A stretch of 59,529 nucleotides of DNA, taken from contig JAUXVE010000043.1 of assembly GCA_030680415.1 (NCBI GenBank), positions 1 through 59,529 of the forward strand, written 5' to 3'. Position 1 is the stretch's first letter. The number at the start of each line of letters is the position of its first letter. This document shows positions 41,840 through 50,797 of this stretch, one piece after another. The notes beneath the pieces are model-generated. The model saw nothing but the letters and a program-made list of their open reading frames with translations. It did not search any database and was not told the DNA's origin. The position numbers were made by a program, and so were the translations under genes. Origin of the DNA: Rubrivivax sp. Its GTDB lineage: Bacteria; Pseudomonadota; Gammaproteobacteria; Burkholderiales; Burkholderiaceae_C.

Positions 41840-43329
41840 CCACCAAAGCAATCATCAAGCGCCTGGCCACCGGCGTGCCGGGACTGGACGAGGTGCTCGG
41901 CGGCGGCTTGCCCGAGTTCAGCTTCAACCTCATCGCCGGCACTCCCGGCAGCGGCAAGACGAAGCTGGCGCACCAGATCATGTTCGCGCTGGCCACGCCC
42001 GCGCGCCCGGCGATCTACTTCTCGGTGCTCGGCGAGCCGCCGCTGAAGATGCTGCGCTACCAGCAGCAGTTCGACTTCTTCGACAGCGCGGTCATCAACC
42101 GCAGCGTGCGCTTCGTCAGCCTGTCCGAAGACGCTGCGAGCGGCGACCTCGACCGTGTGCTCCAGCGTATCGTCGACGACGTCACCGCGCTCAGCCCGGG
42201 GCTGGTGTTCGTGGATTCGTTCCGTTCGGTGGTCTTTGCCACCCAGAGCGCCGGCCATGCGCACAACACGCTGCAGCAGTTCGTGCAGCAACTGGGCATG
42301 CTGATGACGAGCTGGCAGGCCACGACCTTCCTGATCGGCGAATACTTCGACGAAACCGACACCAACCCGGTGTTCACGGTGGCCGACGGGCTGATCTGGC
42401 TGCGCCAGAGCGTGCAGCGCAACTCCATGGTGCGCAAGCTGGAAGTCATGAAGATGCGCGGCCAGCGCACGCTGCCGGGGCTGCACACCTTCCGCATCGA
42501 CCATTCCGGCGTTCTCGTGTTCCCGCCGGCCATGGATGCCTCGGCACGCAGCGCCCGTGCCGACACCAGCGCCCTGGAAGCGCGCGCGCTGACGGGCGTG
42601 CCGGCGCTGGACGAGATGCTCTGCGGCGGCCTGCCGCGCGGCTACTCGCTGCTCGTCGCCGGGCCCTCGGGTTCCGGCAAGAGCATCCTGGCGACCTCCT
42701 TCCTGGCCGAAGGCGCACGCTGCGGCGAGACCGGTGTCCTGGCCGCCTTCGAACAGCAGCCCGACCGCTCGCGCAGCCCCGCGCTCGTCGATCTCGTGGC
42801 CAGCGGCAAGGTGGGCCTGATCGACAGCCGCGAGCCCGACCTGTCCATCGACGAGATCGTGCTGCTGATCCTGGCCGAAGTGCGGCGGCTGAAGGCGACG
42901 CGTGTCGTGCTGGATTCACTGACCGGCTTCGAACTGGCGCTGGCGCCGAGCTTCCGTACCGACTTCCGCGAATCGCTGCTCGGCCTGGTCACGGCCCTGG
43001 GTCGCGCCGGCGTGTCGGTGCTGCTGACGTCGGAGCTGGAAGACCGCTACACCGACCTGCGCTTCAGCCCCTACGGCGCGGCCTTCCTGACCGATGCCAT
43101 CGTCGTGCAGCGCTACATCGAGGTCGACAGCCGGCTGCTGCGCGTGATGGCGGTGGTCAAGCTGCGCGGCAGCATGCACTCCAACGAGCTGCGCGAGTAC
43201 AGCATCGACGACGACGGCATCCAGATCGGCGCCATGCTGCCCGACCAGGAAGGCCTGCTCGGCGGTCGGCCCACGCGCAAGCGCCGCGCCGAGCGGCTGG
43301 CGCTTGCGGCGCCGGCCGACGAAGCCTGA
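41836..43329 (+). CDS. KaiC-like double-domain ATPase (paralogue 1)
   Basis: A 497-aa protein with two RecA-like KaiC domains. In CI, GVPGLDEVLGGGLPEFS leads to Walker A GTPGSGKT (residues 35–42). In CII, GVPALDEMLCGGLPRGYS leads to GPSGSGKS (276–283). The paired catalytic glutamates of cyanobacterial KaiC are only partly kept: VLGEP (E67) in CI and FEQQ (305–308) in CII. KaiC proteins act as ATPases and autokinases that assemble as hexamers; outside cyanobacteria they are linked to timing, stress or signal transduction. It overlaps the upstream small gene and is followed after 24 bases by a GGDEF/kinase-like gene. Confidence 0.88.
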   Translation: MTTKAIIKRLATGVPGLDEVLGGGLPEFSFNLIAGTPGSGKTKLAHQIMFALATPARPAIYFSVLGEPPLKMLRYQQQFDFFDSAVINRSVRFVSLSEDAASGDLDRVLQRIVDDVTALSPGLVFVDSFRSVVFATQSAGHAHNTLQQFVQQLGMLMTSWQATTFLIGEYFDETDTNPVFTVADGLIWLRQSVQRNSMVRKLEVMKMRGQRTLPGLHTFRIDHSGVLVFPPAMDASARSARADTSALEARALTGVPALDEMLCGGLPRGYSLLVAGPSGSGKSILATSFLAEGARCGETGVLAAFEQQPDRSRSPALVDLVASGKVGLIDSREPDLSIDEIVLLILAEVRRLKATRVVLDSLTGFELALAPSFRTDFRESLLGLVTALGRAGVSVLLTSELEDRYTDLRFSPYGAAFLTDAIVVQRYIEVDSRLLRVMAVVKLRGSMHSNELREYSIDDDGIQIGAMLPDQEGLLGGRPTRKRRAERLALAAPADEA

Positions 43330-43353
43330 ACGGCCGCGTACCGGGCGGACCCC

Positions 43354-45039
43354 GTGACACGAGCCCCTGACCAGACCGCCACGCCGGTGGCGCAAGCCGA
43401 AGGCAAGCTGGCCCGCCTGGGCGCGCAGGTGGAGGCCATGCAGGCCTTGCTGGTGCGCTTGCTGCAGGACGTGGTACGCGCCGAGACCCAGATTGAACAA
43501 GGCCAGGTGGCGCGGCTCGTCCAGGTCAACGAGCAGCTGGTGGTGGCTGCCCTGTCCAGCCAGGACGAGGCCGACACGGCCGCGATGGCACTCGACGAGG
43601 CCGAGCAATCCGCAGTGCTGGATGCGCTGACGCGGCTGCCCAACCGCACCGCCTTGTTCGACCGCGGGCGGCAGGCCATCGCCAACGCCAGGCGCCGTGG
43701 GTCGCGTCTGGCCGTGCTGTTCCTGGACCTCGACAACTTCAAGGACGTCAACGACGCCCACGGCCATGCCTTCGGCGACCAGGTGCTGTGCCTGACTGCC
43801 GACCACATGCGCTCGGTGGTGCGCGAGGCGGACACCGTCAGCCGCCTCGGCGGCGACGAGTTCGTCGTCCTGCTGGCCGAGTTGCACCACCTGGCCGACG
43901 CGCAGGCGGTGGCCGAGAAGCTGATCGCGGCGATGGCCGCGCCCGTCGTGCTGGACGGGAAGACGGTGAGCGTGACGGCGAGCGTGGGCATCGCCATCTA
44001 TCCCCAGGATGGCACGGACGTCGAGACCCTGGTCGCGCGGGCCGATGCCGCCATGTACGAGACCAAACGCCAGCGCGCCGGCGGCATCGCGCTCCACGGC
44101 AGCGGTGCCGTCGACACACCGGGGCCGCCCGCAAGCCCGCGTTTGCCGCCAGCGCACCTTGCCGCCAAGAGCACGCGCGACCTCGCCGACGCGGATCGCC
44201 GGCTGGCGCAGTTGCGCGACGCCAATGAAAAGCTGGTGCTGGCCGCGATCACCGCGCAAGAGCTGAAGGAGGCCGCTGAACTGGCGCGGCAAAGGCAAAC
44301 GGTTTTCATGGCGGCGGTGGTGGACGAGCTGCGCAACCCCATGGCACCGATCCGCATCGCCTCCGCCATGCTGGGCCGCGAGCCTGCCGAAGAACCGCTG
44401 CTGCCGCGCGTGCAGGGCCTCGTCGAACAGCAGATGGCGCGCATGTCGCACCTCGTCGGCAACCTGATCGAGGCCTCGACCGCGAGTCCTGGCGGCTGGG
44501 AATTCGAGCGCCATTGGGTCGACCTGACCCGGGTCATCGACGCCGCCATCGCGACCCACCGGCCACAGATGCAGGCGCGCGCGCAGCATTTCGAGTCGCA
44601 CCGGCCACCGGGGGCGCTCGGCGTGCTGGGCGATGCGGCGCGGCTGGAGCTGGTCGTCAGCAACCTGCTGGACAATGCCTCCAAACACACGCACGACGGC
44701 GGCTCGATCAGACTGTCCGTCGAGGTGGCCGGCGACACCCTGACGCTGACGGTGTCCGACAACGGCATCGGCATCACATCGCACCTGCTGCTCCAGCTCT
44801 TCGAGCCTTTCGTGCAGGACGCCCACACCCTGGGACTGAACGGCGTCGGCCTGGGCATCGGACTCACGGTGGCGCGCGCCCTCGTCAGGGCGCATGGCGG
44901 CGATCTCGTCGCGCACAGCGCCGGCCCCCGCCGCGGCAGCCAGTTCGTCGTCACGCTGCCGCCGGCAGCCAGCGCCGAGCGCGCGCCGGCGGTGGCCAAC
45001 ACGGCGGGCGATGCCGGCGCAGGGCGGTCGGCGACATGA
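43354..45039 (+). CDS. GGDEF diguanylate cyclase fused to a histidine-kinase-like module without the acceptor His
   Basis: A 561-aa cytosolic protein. An N-terminal helical region (residues 10–85) is followed by a GGDEF domain with DALTRLPNRTALFDR, the intact active site GGDEF (166–170) and the inhibitory RxxD site (R157–D160), so c-di-GMP synthesis is plausible. A coiled linker leads to a HisKA-like segment where the expected HELRNP reads DELRNP (Asp324, codon GAC). The HATPase region is intact: LLDNASKHTHDGG, SDNGIGI and GVGLGIGLTVARAL. Joining GGDEF in front of a kinase core is unusual. It may sense or bind a kinase partner, or regulate through ATP binding, rather than phosphorylate itself. 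Confidence 0.87.
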   Translation: MTRAPDQTATPVAQAEGKLARLGAQVEAMQALLVRLLQDVVRAETQIEQGQVARLVQVNEQLVVAALSSQDEADTAAMALDEAEQSAVLDALTRLPNRTALFDRGRQAIANARRRGSRLAVLFLDLDNFKDVNDAHGHAFGDQVLCLTADHMRSVVREADTVSRLGGDEFVVLLAELHHLADAQAVAEKLIAAMAAPVVLDGKTVSVTASVGIAIYPQDGTDVETLVARADAAMYETKRQRAGGIALHGSGAVDTPGPPASPRLPPAHLAAKSTRDLADADRRLAQLRDANEKLVLAAITAQELKEAAELARQRQTVFMAAVVDELRNPMAPIRIASAMLGREPAEEPLLPRVQGLVEQQMARMSHLVGNLIEASTASPGGWEFERHWVDLTRVIDAAIATHRPQMQARAQHFESHRPPGALGVLGDAARLELVVSNLLDNASKHTHDGGSIRLSVEVAGDTLTLTVSDNGIGITSHLLLQLFEPFVQDAHTLGLNGVGLGIGLTVARALVRAHGGDLVAHSAGPRRGSQFVVTLPPAASAERAPAVANTAGDAGAGRSAT

Positions 45040-45109
45040 GCACGCCGGGCCGCCCCAAGTGTTCATGCTCCCGCTCGGCGGCGCCGCGCGCAGCGCGCAG
45101 GGTGCCCCG

Positions 45110-45910
45110 ATGAGCTCCACGGCCCACACCACGCAGTCGAAAGCGGCAGCGGCGTCGACTGCCCAGCGCCATCAAGCCGCGGGTTCCCAGTCACGGCTCG
45201 CGCCCGAGCCGCGGCTGAACCTGCTGCTGGCATCGCTGCCGGAAGCGGAATGGCAACGCTGGCTGCCCCAGCTCGAGCTCGTGACCCTGCCGCTGGGGCA
45301 GGTGCTGCACGAGTCGGGGATCGCGCTCAGCCATGCCTATTTCCCGACGACGGCGATCGTCTCGCTGCAATACATGACCGAGAGCGGCGCCACGGCCCAG
45401 ATCGCCGTCGTCGGCAACGAGGGCATCGTCGGCACGCCCTTGTTCATGGGCGGCGGTTCGACACCCGGCCGCGCGGTGGTGCAGAGTGCCGGCACGGGCT
45501 TTCGTCTGCCCGGGTCGGCGATCAAAGAGGCGTTCGCGCGCTCGGCGCCGGTGATGCAGGTGCTGCTGCGCTACACCCAGGCGCTGATCGCACAGATGGC
45601 ACAGACCGCGGTGTGCAACCGGCACCATACGGTGGACCAGCAACTGTGCCGCTGGCTGCTGCTGAGCCTGGACCGGCTGCCGGGCAACGAACTCGTCGTC
45701 ACCCAGGAGCTGATCGCCCACATGCTGGGCGTGCGCCGCGAAGGCGTGACCGAAGCCGCGCTCGCCTTGCAGCGCGCCGAGCTCATCAGCTACCGGCGCG
45801 GCCACATCACGGTGCTGAACCGGCCCGGGCTGGAGACGCGAAGCTGCGAGTGTTATGCGGTCGTGAAGACGGAGTACGAGCGCTTGCTGGCACCGGGTTC
45901 GACGCAATAG
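45110..45910 (+). CDS. Crp/Fnr-family transcription regulator
   Basis: A 266-aa regulator. After about 30 disordered residues, a cNMP-binding-like beta barrel (LNLLLASLPEAEWQRWLPQL, then PLGQVLHESGIALSHAYFPT) precedes a long helix and a winged helix-turn-helix reading TQELIAHMLGVRREGVTEAA. The cyclic-nucleotide phosphate loop is not recognisable and the four Fnr-type cysteines are absent, so the ligand is unknown. The first ATG in good context is 45110, 70 bases after the GGDEF gene. Position at the end of the KaiC1 group makes it a possible transcriptional output. Confidence 0.85.
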   Translation: MSSTAHTTQSKAAAASTAQRHQAAGSQSRLAPEPRLNLLLASLPEAEWQRWLPQLELVTLPLGQVLHESGIALSHAYFPTTAIVSLQYMTESGATAQIAVVGNEGIVGTPLFMGGGSTPGRAVVQSAGTGFRLPGSAIKEAFARSAPVMQVLLRYTQALIAQMAQTAVCNRHHTVDQQLCRWLLLSLDRLPGNELVVTQELIAHMLGVRREGVTEAALALQRAELISYRRGHITVLNRPGLETRSCECYAVVKTEYERLLAPGSTQ

Positions 45911-46014
45911 CCGCGTCCTGCGCCTATCGCACGGTTCTCGAAGAACACCTTCAAGGTCCGCCGACGGTACGGCCCCCTACCCAGCCCAGGAACCTGCGCC
46001 ACTGTGAACCGTAT

Positions 46015-46112
46015 GGCCCCCTCTCCCGCCTGGGCGGGAGAGGGTTGGGGTGAGGGTGGGGGGACACGCACGACCCTCACCCCAACCCTCTCCCACAAGT
46101 GGGAGAGGGGGC
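46015..46112. repeat. Long inverted repeat built of two hairpins
   Basis: CTCTCCCGCC and GGCGGGAGAG form one hairpin (46021–46042). About 40 bases on, CTCTCCCAC and GTGGGAGAG form another (46088–46108). The halves are also complementary to each other: GGTTGGGGTGAGGGT on the left matches ACCCTCACCCCAACC on the right. This is a dispersed palindromic unit of a kind seen between genes in many GC-rich proteobacteria. It lies between two convergent genes and could end transcription in both directions. Confidence 0.85.
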
Positions 46113-46144
46113 AATACCCGCGGTTCCAGGGCGCGCTCGCGGGC

Positions 46145-47035
46145 TCAGCCGCCGCCGCGGCGATCCGAGCCGCGGTCGTCCTTCCTGTCGTCGCGCCGGC
46201 GCTCGCGGGCGTCGTCCTTCCTGTCCTGCCCGCGGTTGGACGGTTCGGCGCGGCCCGGGTCACGGCTGCGGTCCTGCGGTGCGGCCTGCGGGCGCTGTTC
46301 GCGTGGCGTCGGCGCGGGTTGCGGCCGGGCGCGGTGCTCGGCCTGCGGGGGCGGCGCAGGCGGCCTCGGCGCGACGCGCTGCTCTGGTGCGACGCGCCGC
46401 TGCGGCACCGCGGGCCGGGACTCGCGGGTCGGCGCGCGGTCAGGCATCTGGTAGTGCTGGCGCACTTGTGGATCGCGCGGCTGATAGCGGTAGTTCTCGG
46501 ACCGGATCGAGTGCTGCCGTTCCGGCTCTTGCGGGTAGCGGCTTTGCGGGTACTTGCGCTGGTAGGTGGGCAAGGGCGCGGGCGGCGGTGCGGCGCGGCG
46601 GTCCCAACGGTCCCAGCCGGGCCGGCGCTGCTGCCAGTCGCTGCCCCAATGCTCGCCCCAGCGTGGCGGCGCATCGGCTCGCCAGGAGCGGAAGTACGCC
46701 GGCGGCTGGCGGTAGTAGCGCACCGGCACGCGCAACACGTACACCGGCACATGATCGGGCCCGATGCGGCGCCACGGGCCGTTGTACCAGCTGCTGGCGT
46801 ACCAGTTGTCACCCTGGAACACCCAGTACAGCCCGTCGTAGAAGAAGTAGTTGGCCTGGGCTTGCGGCGCGTAGTAGACGGGGTAGCCCGGCACGCGCAC
46901 CAAGTCGGGAAGCACCGGCAGGTTGATGCCGATACGCACGCCCGGCAGTTCGATGCCGATGCCCACCGTGACCTGGGCCTGTGCCGCAGGCACCTGGCCC
47001 AGCAGGAGCGGCAGAGCAAGCAGAAGGTAGCGCAT
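46145..47035 (-). CDS. Secreted proline/arginine/glutamine-rich protein of unknown function
   Basis: A 296-aa exported protein. The signal peptide MRYLLLALPLLLGQVPAAQA is clear and GAGG lies upstream of the ATG. Residues 20–140 are rich in Tyr/Trp: PGYPVYYAPQAQANYFFYDG, WVFQGDNWYASSWYNGPW and RVPVRYYRQPPAYF. The rest is low-complexity Pro/Arg/Gln, then Asp/Arg, and surely disordered. Similar periplasmic proteins with a short YxGxWW-type head are common in Burkholderiales without known function. It faces the Crp/Fnr gene across a palindromic repeat. Confidence 0.75.
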   Translation of the reverse strand: MRYLLLALPLLLGQVPAAQAQVTVGIGIELPGVRIGINLPVLPDLVRVPGYPVYYAPQAQANYFFYDGLYWVFQGDNWYASSWYNGPWRRIGPDHVPVYVLRVPVRYYRQPPAYFRSWRADAPPRWGEHWGSDWQQRRPGWDRWDRRAAPPPAPLPTYQRKYPQSRYPQEPERQHSIRSENYRYQPRDPQVRQHYQMPDRAPTRESRPAVPQRRVAPEQRVAPRPPAPPPQAEHRARPQPAPTPREQRPQAAPQDRSRDPGRAEPSNRGQDRKDDARERRRDDRKDDRGSDRRGGG

Positions 47036-47425
47036 GAGTGCCTCGATTTCAGAACCGGACATCACTCCCAACCACGCATGCACGATGCACCGTGGCCGTG
47101 AGTACGGCAAGTGCAGGATAGTCCTTGCGGCGCGCGCGATCTGTGCGCTGGCGAACCCTGGGAGGGCGCCTGCGCCTGCTTGCCGCATGGCCACCAGCCG
47201 GCCTCGCTGCCAGCGGCTGTGTTCGAAAGCGCACAGACGGGCAGTGCGCTCATACCCTAGGGTTGCGCAAAGTCCGACCCGCACGCGCAGTCGGGTGGTC
47301 GTGCCCGCCTCGTTGCGCGTAAATTGCCTCGACGCGACGACGGCATCGACGCGCGCGGGCATCGGACCCGGGCCCGGTGGTCACTTTGCATCACACCCCT
47401 CGAGGCTGCCACGACAGGAAGCAAC
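47036..47425. other. 390-base divergent intergenic region
   Basis: This gap lies between the secreted protein gene (minus) and the acyl carrier protein gene (plus). It should hold two promoters but none is obvious. A perfect CCCTAGGG palindrome occurs near 47256. Partial open frames here have no recognisable content. Confidence 0.4.
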
Positions 47426-47758
47426 ATGAGCTCCAGCGACACGACGAACACTTTCAACCGCCTGGCCGCCATGCTGGCGCAGGACCCCACGCTGAAACAC
47501 GACCACCTGGCGCCCGACGCGACGCTCGAAGGGCTGGGCATAGACTCGCTGGGTATGGTGGAGATGCTGTGGAACGTCGAGAACGAATTCGGGATCAAGC
47601 TGCCCTTGAAGACCGTGGAAATGCACACCGTCGGTGACCTCGTGCGCTACATCGACGCGCTCGCCGCCCGGCAAGGTGCCCGCCCGCCCGCCGCCGAGCC
47701 CGCGGCGGCATCGGCGCTGCCGGCCGAGCGATCGGCGGCGTCGTCGCGCACGACATGA
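47426..47758 (+). CDS. Acyl carrier protein
   Basis: A 110-aa carrier protein. The phosphopantetheine site is GIDSLGMVEM with Ser41, in a four-helix context (LRYIDAL-like last helix before a disordered 30-residue Ala/Pro tail). The tail is longer than in housekeeping AcpP. AGGAA precedes the ATG. The stop overlaps the start of a ketosynthase gene (ATGA), so this is a dedicated carrier for that enzyme rather than the main fatty acid ACP. Confidence 0.92.
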   Translation: MSSSDTTNTFNRLAAMLAQDPTLKHDHLAPDATLEGLGIDSLGMVEMLWNVENEFGIKLPLKTVEMHTVGDLVRYIDALAARQGARPPAAEPAAASALPAERSAASSRTT

Positions 47759-48987
47759 GGCGGGTGGCGGTCAGCGGCATCGGCGTCGTTTCCCCTCTGG
47801 GCAACAGCGTAGACGAGTTGTTCGGCAATGCGCTGGCCGGCCGATCGGGCATCCATCGGCTGGACATTCCCTTTGCGCCCAGGCTGCTGGCTCCCCTGGC
47901 CGCCACGGCCCGCCTCGACGAGGCCGAGCACTTCGATGCCGCCAAGTTGCGTTTGCTGGACCGCTTCAGCCTGTTCGCATCGTTCGCGGCGAAACAGGCC
48001 GTGGACGACTCGCGCGGCGCGCTGGACGGCCTCGACCTCGGCCGTGCCGGCGTGTTCATGGGCAACGGCATGGGCGGCACGCTGACGATGGACGGCGGCT
48101 ACAAGACGCTCTACGGCGATGCCTCCGACCGCATCAAGCCCTTCACCATCCTGATGGGCATGCACAACGCAGCCGCGGCATGGGTCGGCATCGAGCACGG
48201 CCTGCGCGGCCCGAACATGACCTACTCCACCGCCTGCTCGTCGTCGTCGGTGGCCATCGGCGAGGCCTGGCTGCGGGTGGCGAGCGGGCAGCTCGAGCTG
48301 GCCCTGGCCGGCGGCGCCGAGGCGCCGCTGTCGAACGGTTCGCTCAAGGCCTGGGAGGCGCTGCGCACGCTGGCCGCGATCGACGCCGAAGAGCCGTCGG
48401 CGTCGTGCCGGCCGTTTTCGAAGAACCGCAGCGGCATGGTGCTCGGCGAAGGTGCGGCCATGCTGGTGATCGAGCCCTGGGACCGCGCGTTGGCCCGCGG
48501 CGCCACCATCCACGGCGAAATCCTGGGCTATGGGCTGTCCAACGATGCCAGCCACATCACGCGGCCCGGCGTCGAGGGGCAGGCGGCCGCCATGCGCGCG
48601 GCGCTGCAGTCGGCGGCGATCGAGCCGCATGCCGTGGCGGCGATCAACGCTCACGGTACCGGCACGCTGGCCAACGACAGTACCGAGACCGCCGCCATCA
48701 AGGCCGTGTTCGGCGACCGGGCCTACCGCATCCCGATCAGCGCCACCAAGGCGCTGCACGGCCACCTGCTGGGTGCGGCCGGGGCGCTGGAGTGCGTGCT
48801 GTCGCTGCTGGCGATGCGGCACGAGGTGGCATTGCCGACCATGCACTTGCAGACCCCGGATCCCGAGTGCGACCTGGACTACGTGCCCAACGTGGCGCGC
48901 GCCGGCGTGGCGGCGCGGACGATGCTGTCGAACTCGTTTGCGTTCGGCGGCACGAACGCCGTGCTGGTGCTGCGTGCGGCACACTGA
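47755..48987 (+). CDS. Beta-ketoacyl-ACP synthase (FabF-like)
   Basis: A 410-aa condensing enzyme. The active-site Cys lies in TYSTACSSSSVAIGEA, and the two His in INAHGTGTLANDSTE and TKALHGHLLGAAGALE, giving a complete Cys-His-His triad. The Lys of the TK motif is also present. With its overlapping ACP it could extend a special acyl chain, as in small polyketide or aryl-polyene-like pathways, but no reductase, dehydratase or acyltransferase is in the window. It is followed after 75 bases by an antiporter gene. Confidence 0.93.
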   Translation: MRRVAVSGIGVVSPLGNSVDELFGNALAGRSGIHRLDIPFAPRLLAPLAATARLDEAEHFDAAKLRLLDRFSLFASFAAKQAVDDSRGALDGLDLGRAGVFMGNGMGGTLTMDGGYKTLYGDASDRIKPFTILMGMHNAAAAWVGIEHGLRGPNMTYSTACSSSSVAIGEAWLRVASGQLELALAGGAEAPLSNGSLKAWEALRTLAAIDAEEPSASCRPFSKNRSGMVLGEGAAMLVIEPWDRALARGATIHGEILGYGLSNDASHITRPGVEGQAAAMRAALQSAAIEPHAVAAINAHGTGTLANDSTETAAIKAVFGDRAYRIPISATKALHGHLLGAAGALECVLSLLAMRHEVALPTMHLQTPDPECDLDYVPNVARAGVAARTMLSNSFAFGGTNAVLVLRAAH

Positions 48988-49062
48988 AGCCGCGTGGGTT
49001 CACAGCCGGCCTGAGCGCGACGCAGCCGCCGGCCGTGCCGGCCGGTGTGGGCGGGCGCAGCC

Positions 49063-50436
49063 ATGACCTTTGCACTGTGGCTCACCATCGGCGGCGCGCT
49101 GCTGGTGTTGATGGCGCTGGGCGGCTCGATGCTGTCGCCCATGCCCGTCAGCACGTCGATGCTCTACCTGCTGGCCGGACTGGCGGCCGGGCCGCTGGGG
49201 CTGGCGCTGGCGGCGCCCGATCTCTACGACCACACGCTGCTGCTCGAGCACCTGACCGAGATCATCGTGCTGCTGTCGCTGTTCACGTCGGGCTTGAAGA
49301 TGAGCGTGGGCCTGCGCGACCGGCGCTGGTTCCCGCCGCTGCGGCTGGCGCTGCTGTCGATGCTGGCCACGGTGGCGCTGATCACGGCTGCCGGCGTCTG
49401 GCTGCTCGGGCTGCCGCTGGGTGCGGCGGTGCTGCTGGGCGGCATCCTCGCACCGACCGACCCGGTGCTGGCCACCGAGGTGCAGGTGGACGACCCGTCC
49501 GACCGCGACGCGGTGCGCTTCGCGCTCACCGGTGAAGGCGGCCTCAACGACGGCACCGCGTTCCCGGTCGTGATGCTCGGCCTGGGCCTGCTCGGCGTGC
49601 ACGAGATCGGCACGCTGGGCTGGCGCTGGCTGGCGGTGGACGTGCTGTGGGCCACCGCAGCCGGCCTCTTCATCGGCGCCGCGCTCGGCGTCGGCCTGGG
49701 CCGCCTCGTGCTCTACCTGCGCCAGCGCCACCACGAAGCGGTCGGCTACGAGAACTTCCTCGCGCTGGGTCTCATCGGGCTGGCCTATGGCTTCGCCGTG
49801 CTGGTGCACGCTTACGGTTTCCTGGCCGTGTTCGCCGCCGGGCTGGCCTTGCGCTACACGGCGCAGGCGGTCACCGCGGAGGCGGCGGCAGCGCTGGGCC
49901 TGACCCCCTCGGCCGCTGCCGCTGCGGCCGCCGTGGCGCAGGTCGAACAGGCGCACCACAGCGCGCAGCCCGGCCACGCCGGGCGCATGGCCATCGACCC
50001 GCAGCACGCCTCGGCCTACATGGCGCACGCGGTGATGAGCTTCAACGAGCAGCTCGACCGCATCGGCGAGATGGTCGGCGTGGTGGTCTTGGGCATGCTG
50101 CTGTGGGCGGTGCCGTGGACGCCGGCGGCCTGGTGGTTCGTGCCTCTCGTGCTGCTGGCGGTGCGCCCCTTGGCGGTGGCCGTGGGGCTGGCGGGCTCGC
50201 GCACCTCGCCGCGGCACCGCCGGCTCATCGGCTGGTTCGGCATCCGCGGCATCGGCTCGCTGTACTACCTGAGCTACGCGCTCAACCACGGCCTGCCGGC
50301 CAGACATGCCGACACGCTGGTGGCGCTGACGGTGGCGGTGGTCGTGAGCTCGATCGTCGTGCACGGCATCTCGGTGACGCCGCTGATGTCGCACTACCGG
50401 CGGCGGCGCCGGGGCGGCGGCCGCGCGTCGCCGTAG
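49063..50436 (+). CDS. Cation:proton antiporter (CPA family)
   Basis: A 457-aa membrane protein with about 12 hydrophobic helices. LLGGILAPTDPVLATEVQVD contains the TDPV motif and LTGEGGLNDGTAFPVVMLGL the ND motif typical of the CPA1 Na+/H+ or K+/H+ exchangers. The C-terminal helices include WFGIRGIGSLYYLSYALNHG. ATG at 49063 was chosen; GTG at 49045 is possible. It probably exports Na+ or K+ for pH and salt balance. No link to the ketosynthase is evident other than orientation. Confidence 0.88.
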   Translation: MTFALWLTIGGALLVLMALGGSMLSPMPVSTSMLYLLAGLAAGPLGLALAAPDLYDHTLLLEHLTEIIVLLSLFTSGLKMSVGLRDRRWFPPLRLALLSMLATVALITAAGVWLLGLPLGAAVLLGGILAPTDPVLATEVQVDDPSDRDAVRFALTGEGGLNDGTAFPVVMLGLGLLGVHEIGTLGWRWLAVDVLWATAAGLFIGAALGVGLGRLVLYLRQRHHEAVGYENFLALGLIGLAYGFAVLVHAYGFLAVFAAGLALRYTAQAVTAEAAAALGLTPSAAAAAAAVAQVEQAHHSAQPGHAGRMAIDPQHASAYMAHAVMSFNEQLDRIGEMVGVVVLGMLLWAVPWTPAAWWFVPLVLLAVRPLAVAVGLAGSRTSPRHRRLIGWFGIRGIGSLYYLSYALNHGLPARHADTLVALTVAVVVSSIVVHGISVTPLMSHYRRRRRGGGRASP

Positions 50437-50797
50437 GGCCCGCCCGGGCACGCTGAACACCCGAGGGGCCTGCGCTTTGTGCGCTGGCGCACAGACCCAT
50501 TCATCCCATGGTCCCATTGTGCAGATGGGTACGCAAGCGCACAGACAAGCATGGCCTTGCGCCGACCGCGATCTGACCCAATACTATTAGCTTTGCGTAC
50601 CAAGTGCTTGATTTCAATGGCCTTGGCTGGTCACGCCGCCTGGGAAACTTATGTGGGCTACGCCTACGGGTAGACCCGCAAAAACACCTTAAGTGAACGG
50701 TATTGCGATCTGACCCATCCCGCCACGCACGAGGCTGCCGACATGACCCGTCAACGAAGGCTCCAACGCTGCGGCGCCAAGGCGACATGAGCCGCCC
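50437..50797. other. 361-base intergenic region with a direct repeat and AT-richer core
   Basis: GCGATCTGACCCA occurs twice as a direct repeat (50568–50580 and 50705–50717). The 124 bases between the copies are clearly poorer in G+C than the surroundings and include CTTAAGTGAACGGTATTG, which resembles the ends of some insertion sequences. No intact reading frame is present. GCGCACAGAC also occurs twice (about 50486 and 50536). I read this as the relic of a small mobile element upstream of the second KaiC gene; promoter signals for that gene are not clear. Confidence 0.4.
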
